Shown: in pieces, positions 42,122 to 50,544 of the stretch
Position numbering within the stretch: position 1 is the first letter of the stretch
Layout: each line of letters begins with the position of its first letter
Assembly: GCF_030531065.1 (NCBI RefSeq)
Contig: NZ_JAUNOQ010000007.1
Coordinates: forward strand, 90,651 to 154,650
Direction of reading: 5' to 3'
DNA: 64,000 nucleotides
Source: Phascolarctobacterium sp.
GTDB taxonomy: Bacteria; Bacillota; Negativicutes; Acidaminococcales; Acidaminococcaceae
Notes under the pieces: generated by a model
Database searches by the model: none
What the model was told of the DNA's origin: nothing
What the model saw: the letters and a program-made list of their open reading frames with translations, nothing else
Made by a program: the position numbers and the translations under genes

Positions 42122-43942
42122 TCACAATTTCGCGATATCGCGCGGAATCTTTTTAAAAGTAATCCTGTATTTCTGTAATTCTTTTTCCGCAAGAGCGCAG
42201 ACGTCCGCGTAAATTACGTAAACTTGCGCTTTAGTTTTAATTGTGTGTAAAAATTCTCTGTTTAAAACCGTCCGCGCGTCCCTGGCGTAATAAAAATAAT
42301 AAGCCGCGTTATGCTGTACGCCCAAAAGCATGGGTTCCGCTTCGCTTCGCGGCGGCAAAGCTTGCCGGGTTTCCATATAATAAACGTATGCGCGGATTTT
42401 TTCTTCGCTTACCGCTTCGTTTAATTTATCGCCGATTAAAAGCGGCGCGCCTAATTCGTAATAGCTAAAGTCGCCGCCCGTGCCGACTATGGCCTGCGTT
42501 GCTTTAATTTTGCCCACGACTTGCAAACGGTTGGCGACAAGTTTGGGCGCGCTCACGCTCGTGTACACGCCGCTCGCTTTGGCTTCTTCCCTAGCGGCTT
42601 TGGCGTCCGCCAGCATTTGCGGTGCGTCGGCCAAATTGGACGGTTTTAATTCCGCGTCGTAAATAATTTCTTCTTTATCGTCTGCGGCTTTATAGCCTTT
42701 GATAACGCGCTTGACGCGTTCGGCCGTGATACTGTCGGCGTAGTCCATCATTTCGATACAGATAAATTTGCGCCGACCGCCGTCGCGCTTATTCATATTC
42801 AGCACTGCGTGCGCCGTCGTGCCGCTGCCTGCAAACGAGTCGAGAACGATGGAATTTTTGTCGGTGGCTATTTCTAAAATTCTTTCTATTAACTTTGACG
42901 GTTTAGGAAATTCAAATATGGATTTTCCAAAAATATCTTTCTGTTCTTTCGTTCCGAATATTGAAGTATAAGATTTATCAATCCATACTGTTTTAGGAAT
43001 TTCTGTTAGTTTCCTTTCTTTCTGAAATATTCTTATAATGCCATCATTCCCTCTATATGCGCAAAGTGAAGAACTATTTAGTTGCGAAGTATCTTTTCCC
43101 CAACGCCAAACACTTTTTAGCCCGTTTACTTCTTGCGCCCACACTTCAATATATCCATCAATAGGATAAACGCTAACTGAACACAAACCATTTTTATCAG
43201 GATTGTTGATGTTTACAAAAAACGGATAGCGTAAGTTAGGACGATTTGTTTCATTAAATGCTCTTACGTTACGATTGCGCAATCCTTTTAAATTAAATCC
43301 TCCGTTCTCATCGAAGTATTGGTATTCCTTACCTTCAATTTCTACTTCATTAAAACATATTAGTTCTAAATTCTTTGCGTAAACTAATATGTTTTCATGC
43401 GTTTTTGCAAACTGTCCGTATCTTCTACCTTCCGTTTTAACGATAACGGTAATTCTCTCAATATAATTTCTACTGCCGAAAATCTCATCGCAAATCAATT
43501 TTAAATTCGCCTGCTCGTTATCGTCGATGCTGATAAAAATTGCGCCGTCGTCCGCCAGCAAGCGCTGCAATAATTTCAGGCGCGGGTACATCATGCACAG
43601 CCATTTATCGTGGCGCGACAAATCTTCGCCTTCCTTGCCTACGACTTGATGCAGCCAGCGCTGTATTTGCGGGTCGTTGACGTTGTCGTTGTACACCCAA
43701 TTTTCATTGCCGGTATTGTAGGGCGGGTCTATATAAATACATTTGATTCTTCCTTCGTATTTGGGTAGTAAGGATTTGAGCGCCAATAAATTGTCGCCGT
43801 GGATAATCATGTTTTCGCTGCCGTTGTCCTCGTCGCGCTGTCCGCGCTCATCAAAACTATATTTTCTTTCCAACACATGGAACGGCGTTTCCAAATGGTG
43901 GTTAAGCACTTTATCTTTTCCAATCCAGTTTAAAGTAGGCAT
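42122..43942 (-). CDS. Type III DNA methyltransferase, Mod subunit
   Basis: A 606-residue adenine-N6 methyltransferase. The catalytic motif IDPPYNTGNE (from residue 71) precedes the SAM-binding motif DSFAGSGTTAHAV (about residue 370), the beta-class order used by type III Mod proteins. Between them, residues about 165-350 form the target-recognition region, encoded by a markedly A/T-richer segment (42890-43450). RBS CGGAGGAAC precedes the ATG. It modifies and directs recognition for both methylation and cleavage by Res. Confidence 0.93.
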   Translation of the reverse strand: MPTLNWIGKDKVLNHHLETPFHVLERKYSFDERGQRDEDNGSENMIIHGDNLLALKSLLPKYEGRIKCIYIDPPYNTGNENWVYNDNVNDPQIQRWLHQVVGKEGEDLSRHDKWLCMMYPRLKLLQRLLADDGAIFISIDDNEQANLKLICDEIFGSRNYIERITVIVKTEGRRYGQFAKTHENILVYAKNLELICFNEVEIEGKEYQYFDENGGFNLKGLRNRNVRAFNETNRPNLRYPFFVNINNPDKNGLCSVSVYPIDGYIEVWAQEVNGLKSVWRWGKDTSQLNSSSLCAYRGNDGIIRIFQKERKLTEIPKTVWIDKSYTSIFGTKEQKDIFGKSIFEFPKPSKLIERILEIATDKNSIVLDSFAGSGTTAHAVLNMNKRDGGRRKFICIEMMDYADSITAERVKRVIKGYKAADDKEEIIYDAELKPSNLADAPQMLADAKAAREEAKASGVYTSVSAPKLVANRLQVVGKIKATQAIVGTGGDFSYYELGAPLLIGDKLNEAVSEEKIRAYVYYMETRQALPPRSEAEPMLLGVQHNAAYYFYYARDARTVLNREFLHTIKTKAQVYVIYADVCALAEKELQKYRITFKKIPRDIAKL

Positions 43943-44000
43943 GGTGTTCCTCCGTAAGCCGCCGCAAAAATAAAACGGCTTGCTATTATTTTCTTACAAT

Positions 44001-44009
44001 ATTATAGCA
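44001..44009 (-). promoter_or_regulatory. Extended -10 promoter of mod-res
   Basis: On the minus strand TGCTATAAT (44009-44001) lies about 60 bases before the mod start codon; the -35 is weak. The rest of 44010-44160 holds no gene I can support. Confidence 0.5.
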
Positions 44010-44163
44010 TAAACTATAAATAAACGGCAAAAAGCGAGAGCTTGATTTGCGCACTGCGTCAGTGAGAAATTTTGTGGCGTTGCTGCGTGATAACTGCGTT
44101 GAAACGATTGAACAGAAAATAGTTTTGCTACATAAAGCATGGTTATTTTGCTTACATAAGGTG

Positions 44164-44193
44164 TTGACAAAGTAAATACAACGGGCTTACAAT
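44164..44193 (+). promoter_or_regulatory. Promoter of the RelB/YafQ pair
   Basis: TTGACA (44164-44169), 18-base spacer, TACAAT (44188-44193), followed by AGGAGG before the ATG at 44217. Confidence 0.7.
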
Positions 44194-44216
44194 GAAGAAA
44201 GAAAGGAGGCGGTATT

Positions 44217-44489
44217 ATGACAGCCGTAAGCACAAATATTAAAATTGACCCGATTTTAAAGCGGGAATCTCAAGCGCTGTTTGAAAGTTTTGGCTTGAGT
44301 TTAAGTACAGCGGTAAATATGTTTCTCCGCCAGGCCGTTCGCGAGCAGGCTATTCCTTTTAGAATCGGAACTCCCGTGCCTAATATTGAAACCCTGAAAG
44401 CTATTGAAGACGCAAGAAAAGGCGTTGGATTGAGCCGTGGCTTTTCCTCTGTAGCCGAGCTGATGGAGGATTTGGATGCTGACGATTAA
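44217..44489 (+). CDS. RelB/DinJ-family antitoxin
   Basis: A 90-residue antitoxin with the ribbon-helix-helix N-terminus (STNIKIDPILKRESQALFES shortened; then GLSLSTAVNMFLRQAVRE) and an acidic C-terminal toxin-binding tail (MEDLDADD). The ATG follows AGGAGG. It overlaps the toxin gene by 14 bases, typical of this module. It lies at the right end of the repeat-flanked island. Confidence 0.9.
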   Translation: MTAVSTNIKIDPILKRESQALFESFGLSLSTAVNMFLRQAVREQAIPFRIGTPVPNIETLKAIEDARKGVGLSRGFSSVAELMEDLDADD

Positions 44490-44748
44490 ATACCAAACAG
44501 CCTTCAAAAAAGATTACAAACGCATTAAGAAACGCGGATACGATATAAGATTGCTCGAAAAAGTTGTTGAGATGCTTGCCGCAGGAAAATCTTTACCTGC
44601 CGAATACAAGGACCATAGCCTTAGCGGAGATTTTAGCGGATGTAGAGAGTGCCACATTTCGCCTGATTGGTTGCTTGTGTACGAAATTATCGAAAAAGAA
44701 CTACTTCTATACCTTATGCGGACTGGTACTCACAGCGACATATTTTAA
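44476..44748 (+). CDS. YafQ-family mRNA interferase toxin
   Basis: A 90-residue RelE-superfamily toxin of the YafQ type. The residues expected for ribosome-dependent mRNA cleavage are present: His47 in KDHSLSG, His60 and Asp64 in CHISPDWLLVY, and His86/Phe90 in RTGTHSDIF. It is translated from within the end of the antitoxin gene. Likely stabilises the island. Confidence 0.9.
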   Translation: MLTIKYQTAFKKDYKRIKKRGYDIRLLEKVVEMLAAGKSLPAEYKDHSLSGDFSGCRECHISPDWLLVYEIIEKELLLYLMRTGTHSDIF

Positions 44749-44819
44749 CTTGAACGCTGCTTGACTTGCGTACATCGAAGCGACTGAAAAATTTTGCGGG
44801 GTTAATGCGCGTTTGAAAA

Positions 44820-44886
44820 AAAGAAAATTTATAGCAAAGCAAAAGCGTAAGCTTGGGGTACAGCCAGGCTTACGCTTTTGTTATGT
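44820..44886. repeat. 67-bp direct repeat, right copy
   Basis: Exact copy of 39344-39410, including 15 bases that encode the last codons of the CHAD gene at the left, although no CHAD gene is adjacent here. It supplies a terminator for the convergent toxin gene and the flavoprotein gene at 44914. Confidence 0.95.
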
Positions 44887-44913
44887 AATTTAATTTTTCT
44901 GTGGCATCTGTCC

Positions 44914-46287
44914 TTAAATATTGCAGTCCTCCAGCAGCTTTTTGGCGTCGATATATTGGGCGATGCCTGCGGCTACTTTTTTGGATTCCTTCATGGCCAG
45001 CACTACGGTAGCGGGGCCGTGGACCACGTCGCCGCTGCTGAAAACTCCGGCGCGGGTAGTCATACCGTAGGGGCGCTCGCGGGTGATAACGAAGCCGCGG
45101 GCGTCCACCTGAATGCCTTTGGTGGTGGACACGATGCGGGCCGCCGGCTTCTGCCCCACCGCCAGAATTACGCAGTCGCAGGGGATTACTTCCTGGCCGC
45201 CTTCGGCGACAAATTTGCCTTCGGCAGTTTTCACAATATTTTGCAACAGCAGTCCCGCCAGCTCCGTTTCGTCCGCAGGGGTGGACTGACGGCGGATATT
45301 ATTGACCGCGCGCATTTGCTTCTTATTAAAATATGCGATGGGCTGCTGTAAAAAGCGGAACTGTACGCCTTCGGCCACAGCGGCTTCATATTCGGAGGGG
45401 AAGGCGCTGACTTCGGCTTCGGTTTTGTGGTAAACGATGGTCACGTTCTTGGCGCCGCGGCGGACTGCGGTACGCGCCGCGTCCATGGCTACGTTGCCCG
45501 CGCCGACGACGATAACATTATCGCCGGTGTGCAGCAGCGTTTCGCTGGCGTCCAGCTTGCCCTCGTCGGATAGCACTACCATGCGCAAAAAGTAGGTAGC
45601 GGTCAAAATGCCGCTGAGCTCCTTGCCGGGAATGTCCAGCGTGCGGGGCAGGGAAGTGCCCGTGCCCATAAAGATGGCGTCGTAACCCTGGGCGAATAAA
45701 TCGTCCACCGTAAAGTCCACGCCTGCCAGCTGCTTGGTTTTGATTTCCACGCCGATGTGGCGCAGCTCGGTGATTTCGCGGCGCACCACGTCCTTTTGCA
45801 GGCGGAATTCAGGGATGCCGAACAGCAGCACGCCGCCCGGCTCGCTTTGGGCTTCGAAAATAGTTACGTCAAAATCCATTTTCGCCAAATCGCCTGCTAC
45901 CGTCAGACCGGCGGGGCCGCTGCCGATAACGGCTACCTTGCCGCGACGTTTGCTGGAGGGCGTGGTGGGCATTAAATCGTTTTGATGGGCGAAGTCCGCG
46001 ATAAACATTTCCAGACTGCCGATTTCGATGCCGCATTGCTTTTTCGTCAGCACGCAATGGGCCTCGCATTGGCGTTCATGGGGGCAGACGCGGCCGCAGA
46101 TAGCGGGCAGATTGCTGCGCTCGGAAATGATTTCGTAGGCCATACCGATATTGCCTTCGCTGAGAGCGCGGATGAAGCCGGGAATATTATTTTCAATGGG
46201 ACAGCCTGTACGGCACATGGGGCGGGCGCAGTTCAGGCAGCGGCGTGCTTCCTGAATGGCTTCGGCGGTGGTCATTACTCTGCTCAT
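44914..46287 (-). CDS. GltA/SudA/NfnB-like FAD and Fe-S oxidoreductase
   Basis: A 457-residue protein homologous to the small subunit of glutamate synthase. N-terminal Fe-S ligands: CLNCARPMCRTGCP (C17, C20, C25, C29) and CGRVCPHERQCEAHC. Then FAD motif VIGSGPAGL, NADPH motif VVGAGNVAMDAARTA and the C-terminal GVFSSGDVVHGP. Such stand-alone proteins are annotated as homotetrameric GltA, SudA or NfnB; the usual partner (SudB/NfnA) is not adjacent. It differs clearly from gltD at 55694. cysE lies 13 bases upstream on the same strand. Confidence 0.87.
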   Translation of the reverse strand: MSRVMTTAEAIQEARRCLNCARPMCRTGCPIENNIPGFIRALSEGNIGMAYEIISERSNLPAICGRVCPHERQCEAHCVLTKKQCGIEIGSLEMFIADFAHQNDLMPTTPSSKRRGKVAVIGSGPAGLTVAGDLAKMDFDVTIFEAQSEPGGVLLFGIPEFRLQKDVVRREITELRHIGVEIKTKQLAGVDFTVDDLFAQGYDAIFMGTGTSLPRTLDIPGKELSGILTATYFLRMVVLSDEGKLDASETLLHTGDNVIVVGAGNVAMDAARTAVRRGAKNVTIVYHKTEAEVSAFPSEYEAAVAEGVQFRFLQQPIAYFNKKQMRAVNNIRRQSTPADETELAGLLLQNIVKTAEGKFVAEGGQEVIPCDCVILAVGQKPAARIVSTTKGIQVDARGFVITRERPYGMTTRAGVFSSGDVVHGPATVVLAMKESKKVAAGIAQYIDAKKLLEDCNI

Positions 46288-46300
46288 AATTTTACCTCTT

Positions 46301-47002
46301 TTATTCTTGCTGTTTGTTTTTGGTGTCGTAGATTAGATTTTCCAGCTCCTTCAAGCGGCTGTTAATCTCCTCCATATGCTTGGACAGCAAATTCTCGTAA
46401 TCGGCTACAGGGTCCGGCAGCTTATCGTGGTTCAGGTCGATCATGCTTTCGGCGTCGCCGGCGTCGGAAGACGCGGTAATGCGCACGCCGTCCCTGGTCA
46501 CAACGCGGCCGGGAACGCCTACTACTACCGAATTAGGCGGTACTTCTTTGAGAACGACGCTGCCGCTGCCGATTTTGGAATTATCGCCTACCTTAAAGGA
46601 ACCTAGTACCTTCGCGCCGCTGGATACTACCACGTTATTGCCGATGGTGGGATGGCGCTTGCCCTTTTCCTTACCGGTACCGCCCAGGGTTACGCCCTGA
46701 TACAGCGTGACGTTGCTGCCCAGTTCGGCAGTTTCGCCGATGACCAGACCCATGCCGTGGTCGATAAACAGGCCGGGGCCCAGCTTGGCGCCGGGGTGAA
46801 TGTCGATGCCCGTAAGGAAGCGGGAAAAGGTATTGATAAGGCGGGGCAGGAGCACCCAGCCCTTTAAATAGAAATGATGGGCTATGCGATGGAGCCAGAT
46901 AGCATGCAGGCCCGGATAACACAGCGCGGCCTCCAGTCTTGTTTTGGCGGCAGGGTCGCGCAGCATAATAGCGTCAATATCTTTACTTATCTGAGCAAGC
47001 AT
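46301..47002 (-). CDS. cysE: Serine O-acetyltransferase
   Basis: Acetylates serine for cysteine synthesis. The 233-residue protein has the N-terminal helical part (ISKDIDAIMLRDPAAK) and left-handed beta-helix repeats (GIDIHPGAKLG, LFIDHGMGLVIGETAELG, GKRHPTIGNNVVV). The C-terminal tail is unusually long, with a coiled-coil-like end (HMEEINSRLKELENLIYD). Start at ATG 47002 behind AAAGGAG; TTG 47008 is the alternative. No cysK is adjacent. Confidence 0.93.
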   Translation of the reverse strand: MLAQISKDIDAIMLRDPAAKTRLEAALCYPGLHAIWLHRIAHHFYLKGWVLLPRLINTFSRFLTGIDIHPGAKLGPGLFIDHGMGLVIGETAELGSNVTLYQGVTLGGTGKEKGKRHPTIGNNVVVSSGAKVLGSFKVGDNSKIGSGSVVLKEVPPNSVVVGVPGRVVTRDGVRITASSDAGDAESMIDLNHDKLPDPVADYENLLSKHMEEINSRLKELENLIYDTKNKQQE

Positions 47003-47137
47003 GTTCAAGACTCCTTTCTTCTAATTTTATCATAATATTGATATGCTATCCATATATCATAGCACAGGAATAGGTGGAGGTAAATAAAAATCTTACTGAA
47101 TAGTGTAAGAGATATCTTGTATACCGGCTTGGAATGT

Positions 47138-47165
47138 TTGACATTTGTATCTGTTATGCTATAAT
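47138..47165 (+). promoter_or_regulatory. Promoter of the amidohydrolase operon
   Basis: TTGACA (47138-47143), 16-base spacer ending in TG-C, TATAAT (47160-47165): a near-consensus extended -10 promoter. Confidence 0.8.
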
Positions 47166-47239
47166 TGTAGTAAATATATTAAGTTTCAATATGTGATGTC
47201 TTTTGTTTAAAGACAAAAGCTCAAAGGAGGAACTGCTTC

Positions 47240-48547
47240 ATGGACAAGGAGCTTTTAAAACAAAAAGTATGCGCCGCTATCGACGCTTCCGCTGATAAAA
47301 TTAAAGCTGTGGCCGACAGTATCGCCGACGAACCGGAGCTGGGCTTTAAGGAAGTCAAAACTGCCGCGAAGGTGGCCGCATTTATGCGCGAGCTGGGATT
47401 GGAGCCGCAAACCGGGCTGGCTATCAACGGCGTTAAAGCCCGCGCCAAAAGCGGCAGGCCCGGCCCGACCGCCGCAGTTGTAGGCGAGCTGGACGCTGTG
47501 GGCTGCCCCGAAAGCGAAAAGGCCGACCCGCTGACCGGCGCCGCCCATGCCTGCGGCCATAATTTACAAATCGCAACCATGCTGGGCGCCGCCTGCGGCA
47601 TTATGAAGTCCGGCGTGCTGAGCGAGCTGACCGGCGACGTAGTTTTCTTCGGCGTTCCTGCCGAGGAATATATTGAGATAGAGTACCGCAAAAAGCTGGT
47701 GAAATCCGGTAAGCTGCATTTTTTGAGCGGCAAGGGCCAGCTGATTTACGAGGGAGCCTTTGACGATATCGATATGGCGATGCAGATGCACGCCGATAAA
47801 AATATGCCGCGTCCCACCGTTTCCATCGGTGAAAGCAGCAACGGCTTCGTGGGCAAAACTGTGCGCTATGTGGGCAAAACCGCTCATGCCGCCGACGCTC
47901 CCCACGAGGGCGTCAACGCTTTGAACGCCGCCATGCTGGGGCTGATGGGTATTAACGCTTTGCGCGAAACCTTCCGCGAGCAGGATGTGGTGCGCGTCCA
48001 TCCGATTATCACCAAGGGCGGCGATTTTGTAAATTCCGTGCCGGACGACGTGCGGATGGAGCTGTATGTGCGCGCTAAAACCATGAACGCCATCGACAGC
48101 ACCCACAAGCGCGTGGATGCAGCCTTAAAGGCCGGCGGCGACGCCGTAGGAGCGCAGACCATTGTGGAAACGCTGCCGGGCATGCTGCCCTTGAACTGCA
48201 ACCGGCGCATGAACGAGCTGATGGTGGAAAATTCCCTCAAGGCTTATCCTGATGTGGATATTAAGGACGCCGGGCATTTCAGCGCTTCCACCGATATGGG
48301 CGATGTGTCCCATCTGATGCCGGTTATCCATCCTTTTATTGGCGGCACCGAAGGCTTGCTGCACACCGGCGGCTTCCATGCGGTTGATTTTAACGCCGCC
48401 GTGCTGCTGCCTGCCAAGGCTTTCGCTATGGTGCTGGTGGATTTGCTGGCTGACGACGCTAAAGAGGCCAAAGCAATTCTGGCGGACTTTAAGCCCATTC
48501 TGACAAAAGAAGAATACATTGAAAAAATGGAAAGCTATTTTAGTTAA
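47240..48547 (+). CDS. M20-family amidohydrolase (AbgB-like)
   Basis: A 435-residue metallo-hydrolase. Metal-ligand segments: VVGELDAVGCP, HACGHNLQ, and VPAEEYIE (Glu pair); the dimerisation domain starts around GKTAHAADAPHEG. The family removes acyl or aminobenzoyl groups from amino acids (p-aminobenzoyl-glutamate hydrolase is the nearest I recall). It is followed by two membrane-protein genes that may bring in its substrate. The 87-base gap after it contains a GAGCCG/CGGCTC hairpin followed by T-rich sequence, a possible partial terminator. Confidence 0.87.
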   Translation: MDKELLKQKVCAAIDASADKIKAVADSIADEPELGFKEVKTAAKVAAFMRELGLEPQTGLAINGVKARAKSGRPGPTAAVVGELDAVGCPESEKADPLTGAAHACGHNLQIATMLGAACGIMKSGVLSELTGDVVFFGVPAEEYIEIEYRKKLVKSGKLHFLSGKGQLIYEGAFDDIDMAMQMHADKNMPRPTVSIGESSNGFVGKTVRYVGKTAHAADAPHEGVNALNAAMLGLMGINALRETFREQDVVRVHPIITKGGDFVNSVPDDVRMELYVRAKTMNAIDSTHKRVDAALKAGGDAVGAQTIVETLPGMLPLNCNRRMNELMVENSLKAYPDVDIKDAGHFSASTDMGDVSHLMPVIHPFIGGTEGLLHTGGFHAVDFNAAVLLPAKAFAMVLVDLLADDAKEAKAILADFKPILTKEEYIEKMESYFS

Positions 48548-48634
48548 ATCGCTTGGGAGCCGGCGAGTGACTTCGCAGCCCACGGCTCTTTCCCGGTTTT
48601 GCCATTATAGAAATATTTTAAGGAGGGGAATGTA

Positions 48635-49444
48635 ATGAAAAATATTAAATTACATGCCATTATTCTCGCGCTGATCATTGTGGCGGAATTGATCGGCACG
48701 CACACAATTACCATCGGCATCGGACGCATTGTGCTGCTGCCCATGCTGTACGCTTTGCTGCTGGGCATTTTGACCACGCCGAAATTTTTGAATTTGTCCG
48801 GCAAAAAAGAAATGGTGGACGCCAGCGGACTCATCGGCGTTACGCTGATGCTGCTCATGGCGCGTTACGGCACTTTGGTAGGCCCCACGCTGCCGAAAAT
48901 TTTAGCCGCTTCTCCGGCTTTGATCTTGCAGGAGTTCGGCAATTTGGGCACCGTGCTTTTGGGCGTGCCTGTAGCTGTGTACCTGGGCCTGAAGCGTGAA
49001 ACCATCGGCGCGGCTCACTCTATCGCTCGCGAGCCGAACGTAGCGCTGATCGGCGAAAAATTTGGCCTGGACGGCAGCGAAGGCCGCGGCGTTATGGGCG
49101 TTTATATCGCCGGTACCGTTTTCGGTACAATTTTCTTCGGCATTATGGCCAGCGTAGCCGCTTCCACTCTGCCCATTCATCCCTATGCTTTGGCAATGGC
49201 CGCAGGCGTTGGCTCTGCCAGCATGATGACCGCAGCTGTAGGCAGTCTTGCGGCTATGTATCCCAATATGGCCGACCAGCTGGCGGCTTTTGGCGCAGCC
49301 TCCAATATGCTTTCCGGTCTGGACGGTTTGTATATGTCCGTATGGATTGGCCTGCCCATGACCGAATGGCTGTATAAAAAATTCTATAAGCTGAAATACG
49401 GCGTTCTGCCCGAAGCGTCTGAGAAAGGAGAGGAAGCAAAATGA
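48635..49444 (+). CDS. DUF3100 membrane protein
   Basis: A 269-residue polytopic protein with about eight hydrophobic segments, of the DUF3100 family by overall pattern (GLIGVTLMLLMARYGTLVGP; EPNVALIGEKFGLDGSEGRG). RBS AAGGAGGGG. The last codon and stop overlap the next gene (ATGA), so the two small membrane proteins are made together and are likely one transporter. Substrate not known; the M20 enzyme upstream suggests an N-acyl or peptide-like compound. Confidence 0.75.
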   Translation: MKNIKLHAIILALIIVAELIGTHTITIGIGRIVLLPMLYALLLGILTTPKFLNLSGKKEMVDASGLIGVTLMLLMARYGTLVGPTLPKILAASPALILQEFGNLGTVLLGVPVAVYLGLKRETIGAAHSIAREPNVALIGEKFGLDGSEGRGVMGVYIAGTVFGTIFFGIMASVAASTLPIHPYALAMAAGVGSASMMTAAVGSLAAMYPNMADQLAAFGAASNMLSGLDGLYMSVWIGLPMTEWLYKKFYKLKYGVLPEASEKGEEAK

Positions 49445-49887
49445 AATTAAAGGATACTATTATCATTTTGGCAATTGTGTCTTTCATGAGCCTGTTCTCC
49501 AATGTTTTGGGTACGAAGGCTACTATCGTGGATTCCATTCCCGGTCTGCTGATTCTGGCGGTTATCGCCTTAGTGGGCATGCTGATGTCCAAATATTTGC
49601 CCGGCGGGATTCCCGCTGCCGCTTATGTTGTAACTATCGGCTGCATTTTGACCATTCCCGGCGTTCCCGGCAGCGACGTTATTAACGCTTATGTTAAAAA
49701 CGTAGGCTTTGTGGCACTGTGTACGCCGATTCTGGCTTATGCCGGCGTTTCCATTGGTAAGGATTTGGATGCCTTTGCCAAAACCGGCTGGCGCATCTGC
49801 GTGCTGGCGATTGTGGTTTTCGTCGGCACTTATATCGGCAGTGCGATTATCGCGCAGGCTATTTTGAAATCCCTGGGACAAATTTAA
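49441..49887 (+). CDS. Small membrane partner of the DUF3100 protein
   Basis: A 148-residue protein with about four transmembrane segments (IPGLLILAVIALVGMLMSKY; VCVLAIVVFVGTYIGSAII approximates the last). It overlaps the DUF3100 gene by four bases. Two-part membrane proteins of this size recall split transporters of the LysO/DUF819 type. No individual family name is certain. A terminator follows. Confidence 0.65.
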   Translation: MKLKDTIIILAIVSFMSLFSNVLGTKATIVDSIPGLLILAVIALVGMLMSKYLPGGIPAAAYVVTIGCILTIPGVPGSDVINAYVKNVGFVALCTPILAYAGVSIGKDLDAFAKTGWRICVLAIVVFVGTYIGSAIIAQAILKSLGQI

Positions 49888-49903
49888 ATGCGAGTGTCCT
49901 CAT

Positions 49904-49935
49904 TGCGGCGTCGTGTCAGCGGCGCCGCATTTTTG
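49904..49935 (+). terminator. Terminator of the amidohydrolase operon
   Basis: TGCGGCG (49904-49910) pairs with CGCCGCA (49923-49929), followed by TTTTTG. Confidence 0.75.
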
Positions 49936-50036
49936 CGCCGACGTGCGCTGAAGGTTGCGGGAACAAATGCCAGAATTGTTCAAGGACGCGGCAGGGAGGA
50001 TTGCAAGAAAAATCACCTTTACTGCGGCGGCTCTTA

Positions 50037-50065
50037 TTGAAATAATCAGCAAACTAGAGTAAAAT
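50037..50065 (+). promoter_or_regulatory. Promoter of the 50095 gene
   Basis: TTGAAA (50037-50042), 17-base spacer, TAAAAT (50060-50065), 29 bases before the ATG. Confidence 0.6.
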
Positions 50066-50094
50066 ATGATTATAAATCATGAGGAGGTATCATC

Positions 50095-50541
50095 ATGTCT
50101 GAAATTTTAGCGGAAGCAACCTTCCCCAGCGTAATTCACAATAATGAAGTGTGCGAGGAAATCGTAAAATGGGGCAACAAGAACGGTTTTCCTGTGCAGA
50201 AGGCTAAATTATATAACAAAATGAACGGCTATGTAGGCTTTTCTCCCGACAACTATTTTATTAAAGCAACCCGCCTGCCGCCTGTTCCCGGCGGCTGGAA
50301 AGTATTAGTGGAAAAATACGCATCTGAAACCCGCATTATCCCGCTGAACGTGGATCCTGCCAGCGGCGCCGTTAACCGTTTCATTCTGAAAATGATGGAC
50401 GAATATGTTAAAGAGGGCCTGAAAATGGATTTGTCTGACAAGGTTTACGAATCCTATGGCACTTATCTTCGCGATTTGGCGGTGACCGGGCACCCAGTGC
50501 TTATCAACACCTTTGAAGATTTTATTGAAAATATGCGTTAA
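50095..50541 (+). CDS. Unknown cytosolic protein, 148 residues
   Basis: Not recognised. The protein is soluble, slightly basic in its first half and has no signal peptide or obvious catalytic motif. Features: EICEEIVKWGNKNG-like start (actual NNEVCEEIVKWGNKNGF), a Pro-rich turn RLPPVPGGW, and an acidic C-terminus DFIENMR. The ribosome site GAGGAGG and its own promoter show a real gene. Three bases separate it from the next gene, so the two are probably functional partners. Confidence 0.65.
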   Translation: MSEILAEATFPSVIHNNEVCEEIVKWGNKNGFPVQKAKLYNKMNGYVGFSPDNYFIKATRLPPVPGGWKVLVEKYASETRIIPLNVDPASGAVNRFILKMMDEYVKEGLKMDLSDKVYESYGTYLRDLAVTGHPVLINTFEDFIENMR

Positions 50542-50544
50542 GTC

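Noticed and set aside
39411..44819. Transposon carrying the restriction-modification genes
   Set aside because: No transposase, no terminal inverted repeats, and the 67-bp flanking repeat is far longer than a target-site duplication.
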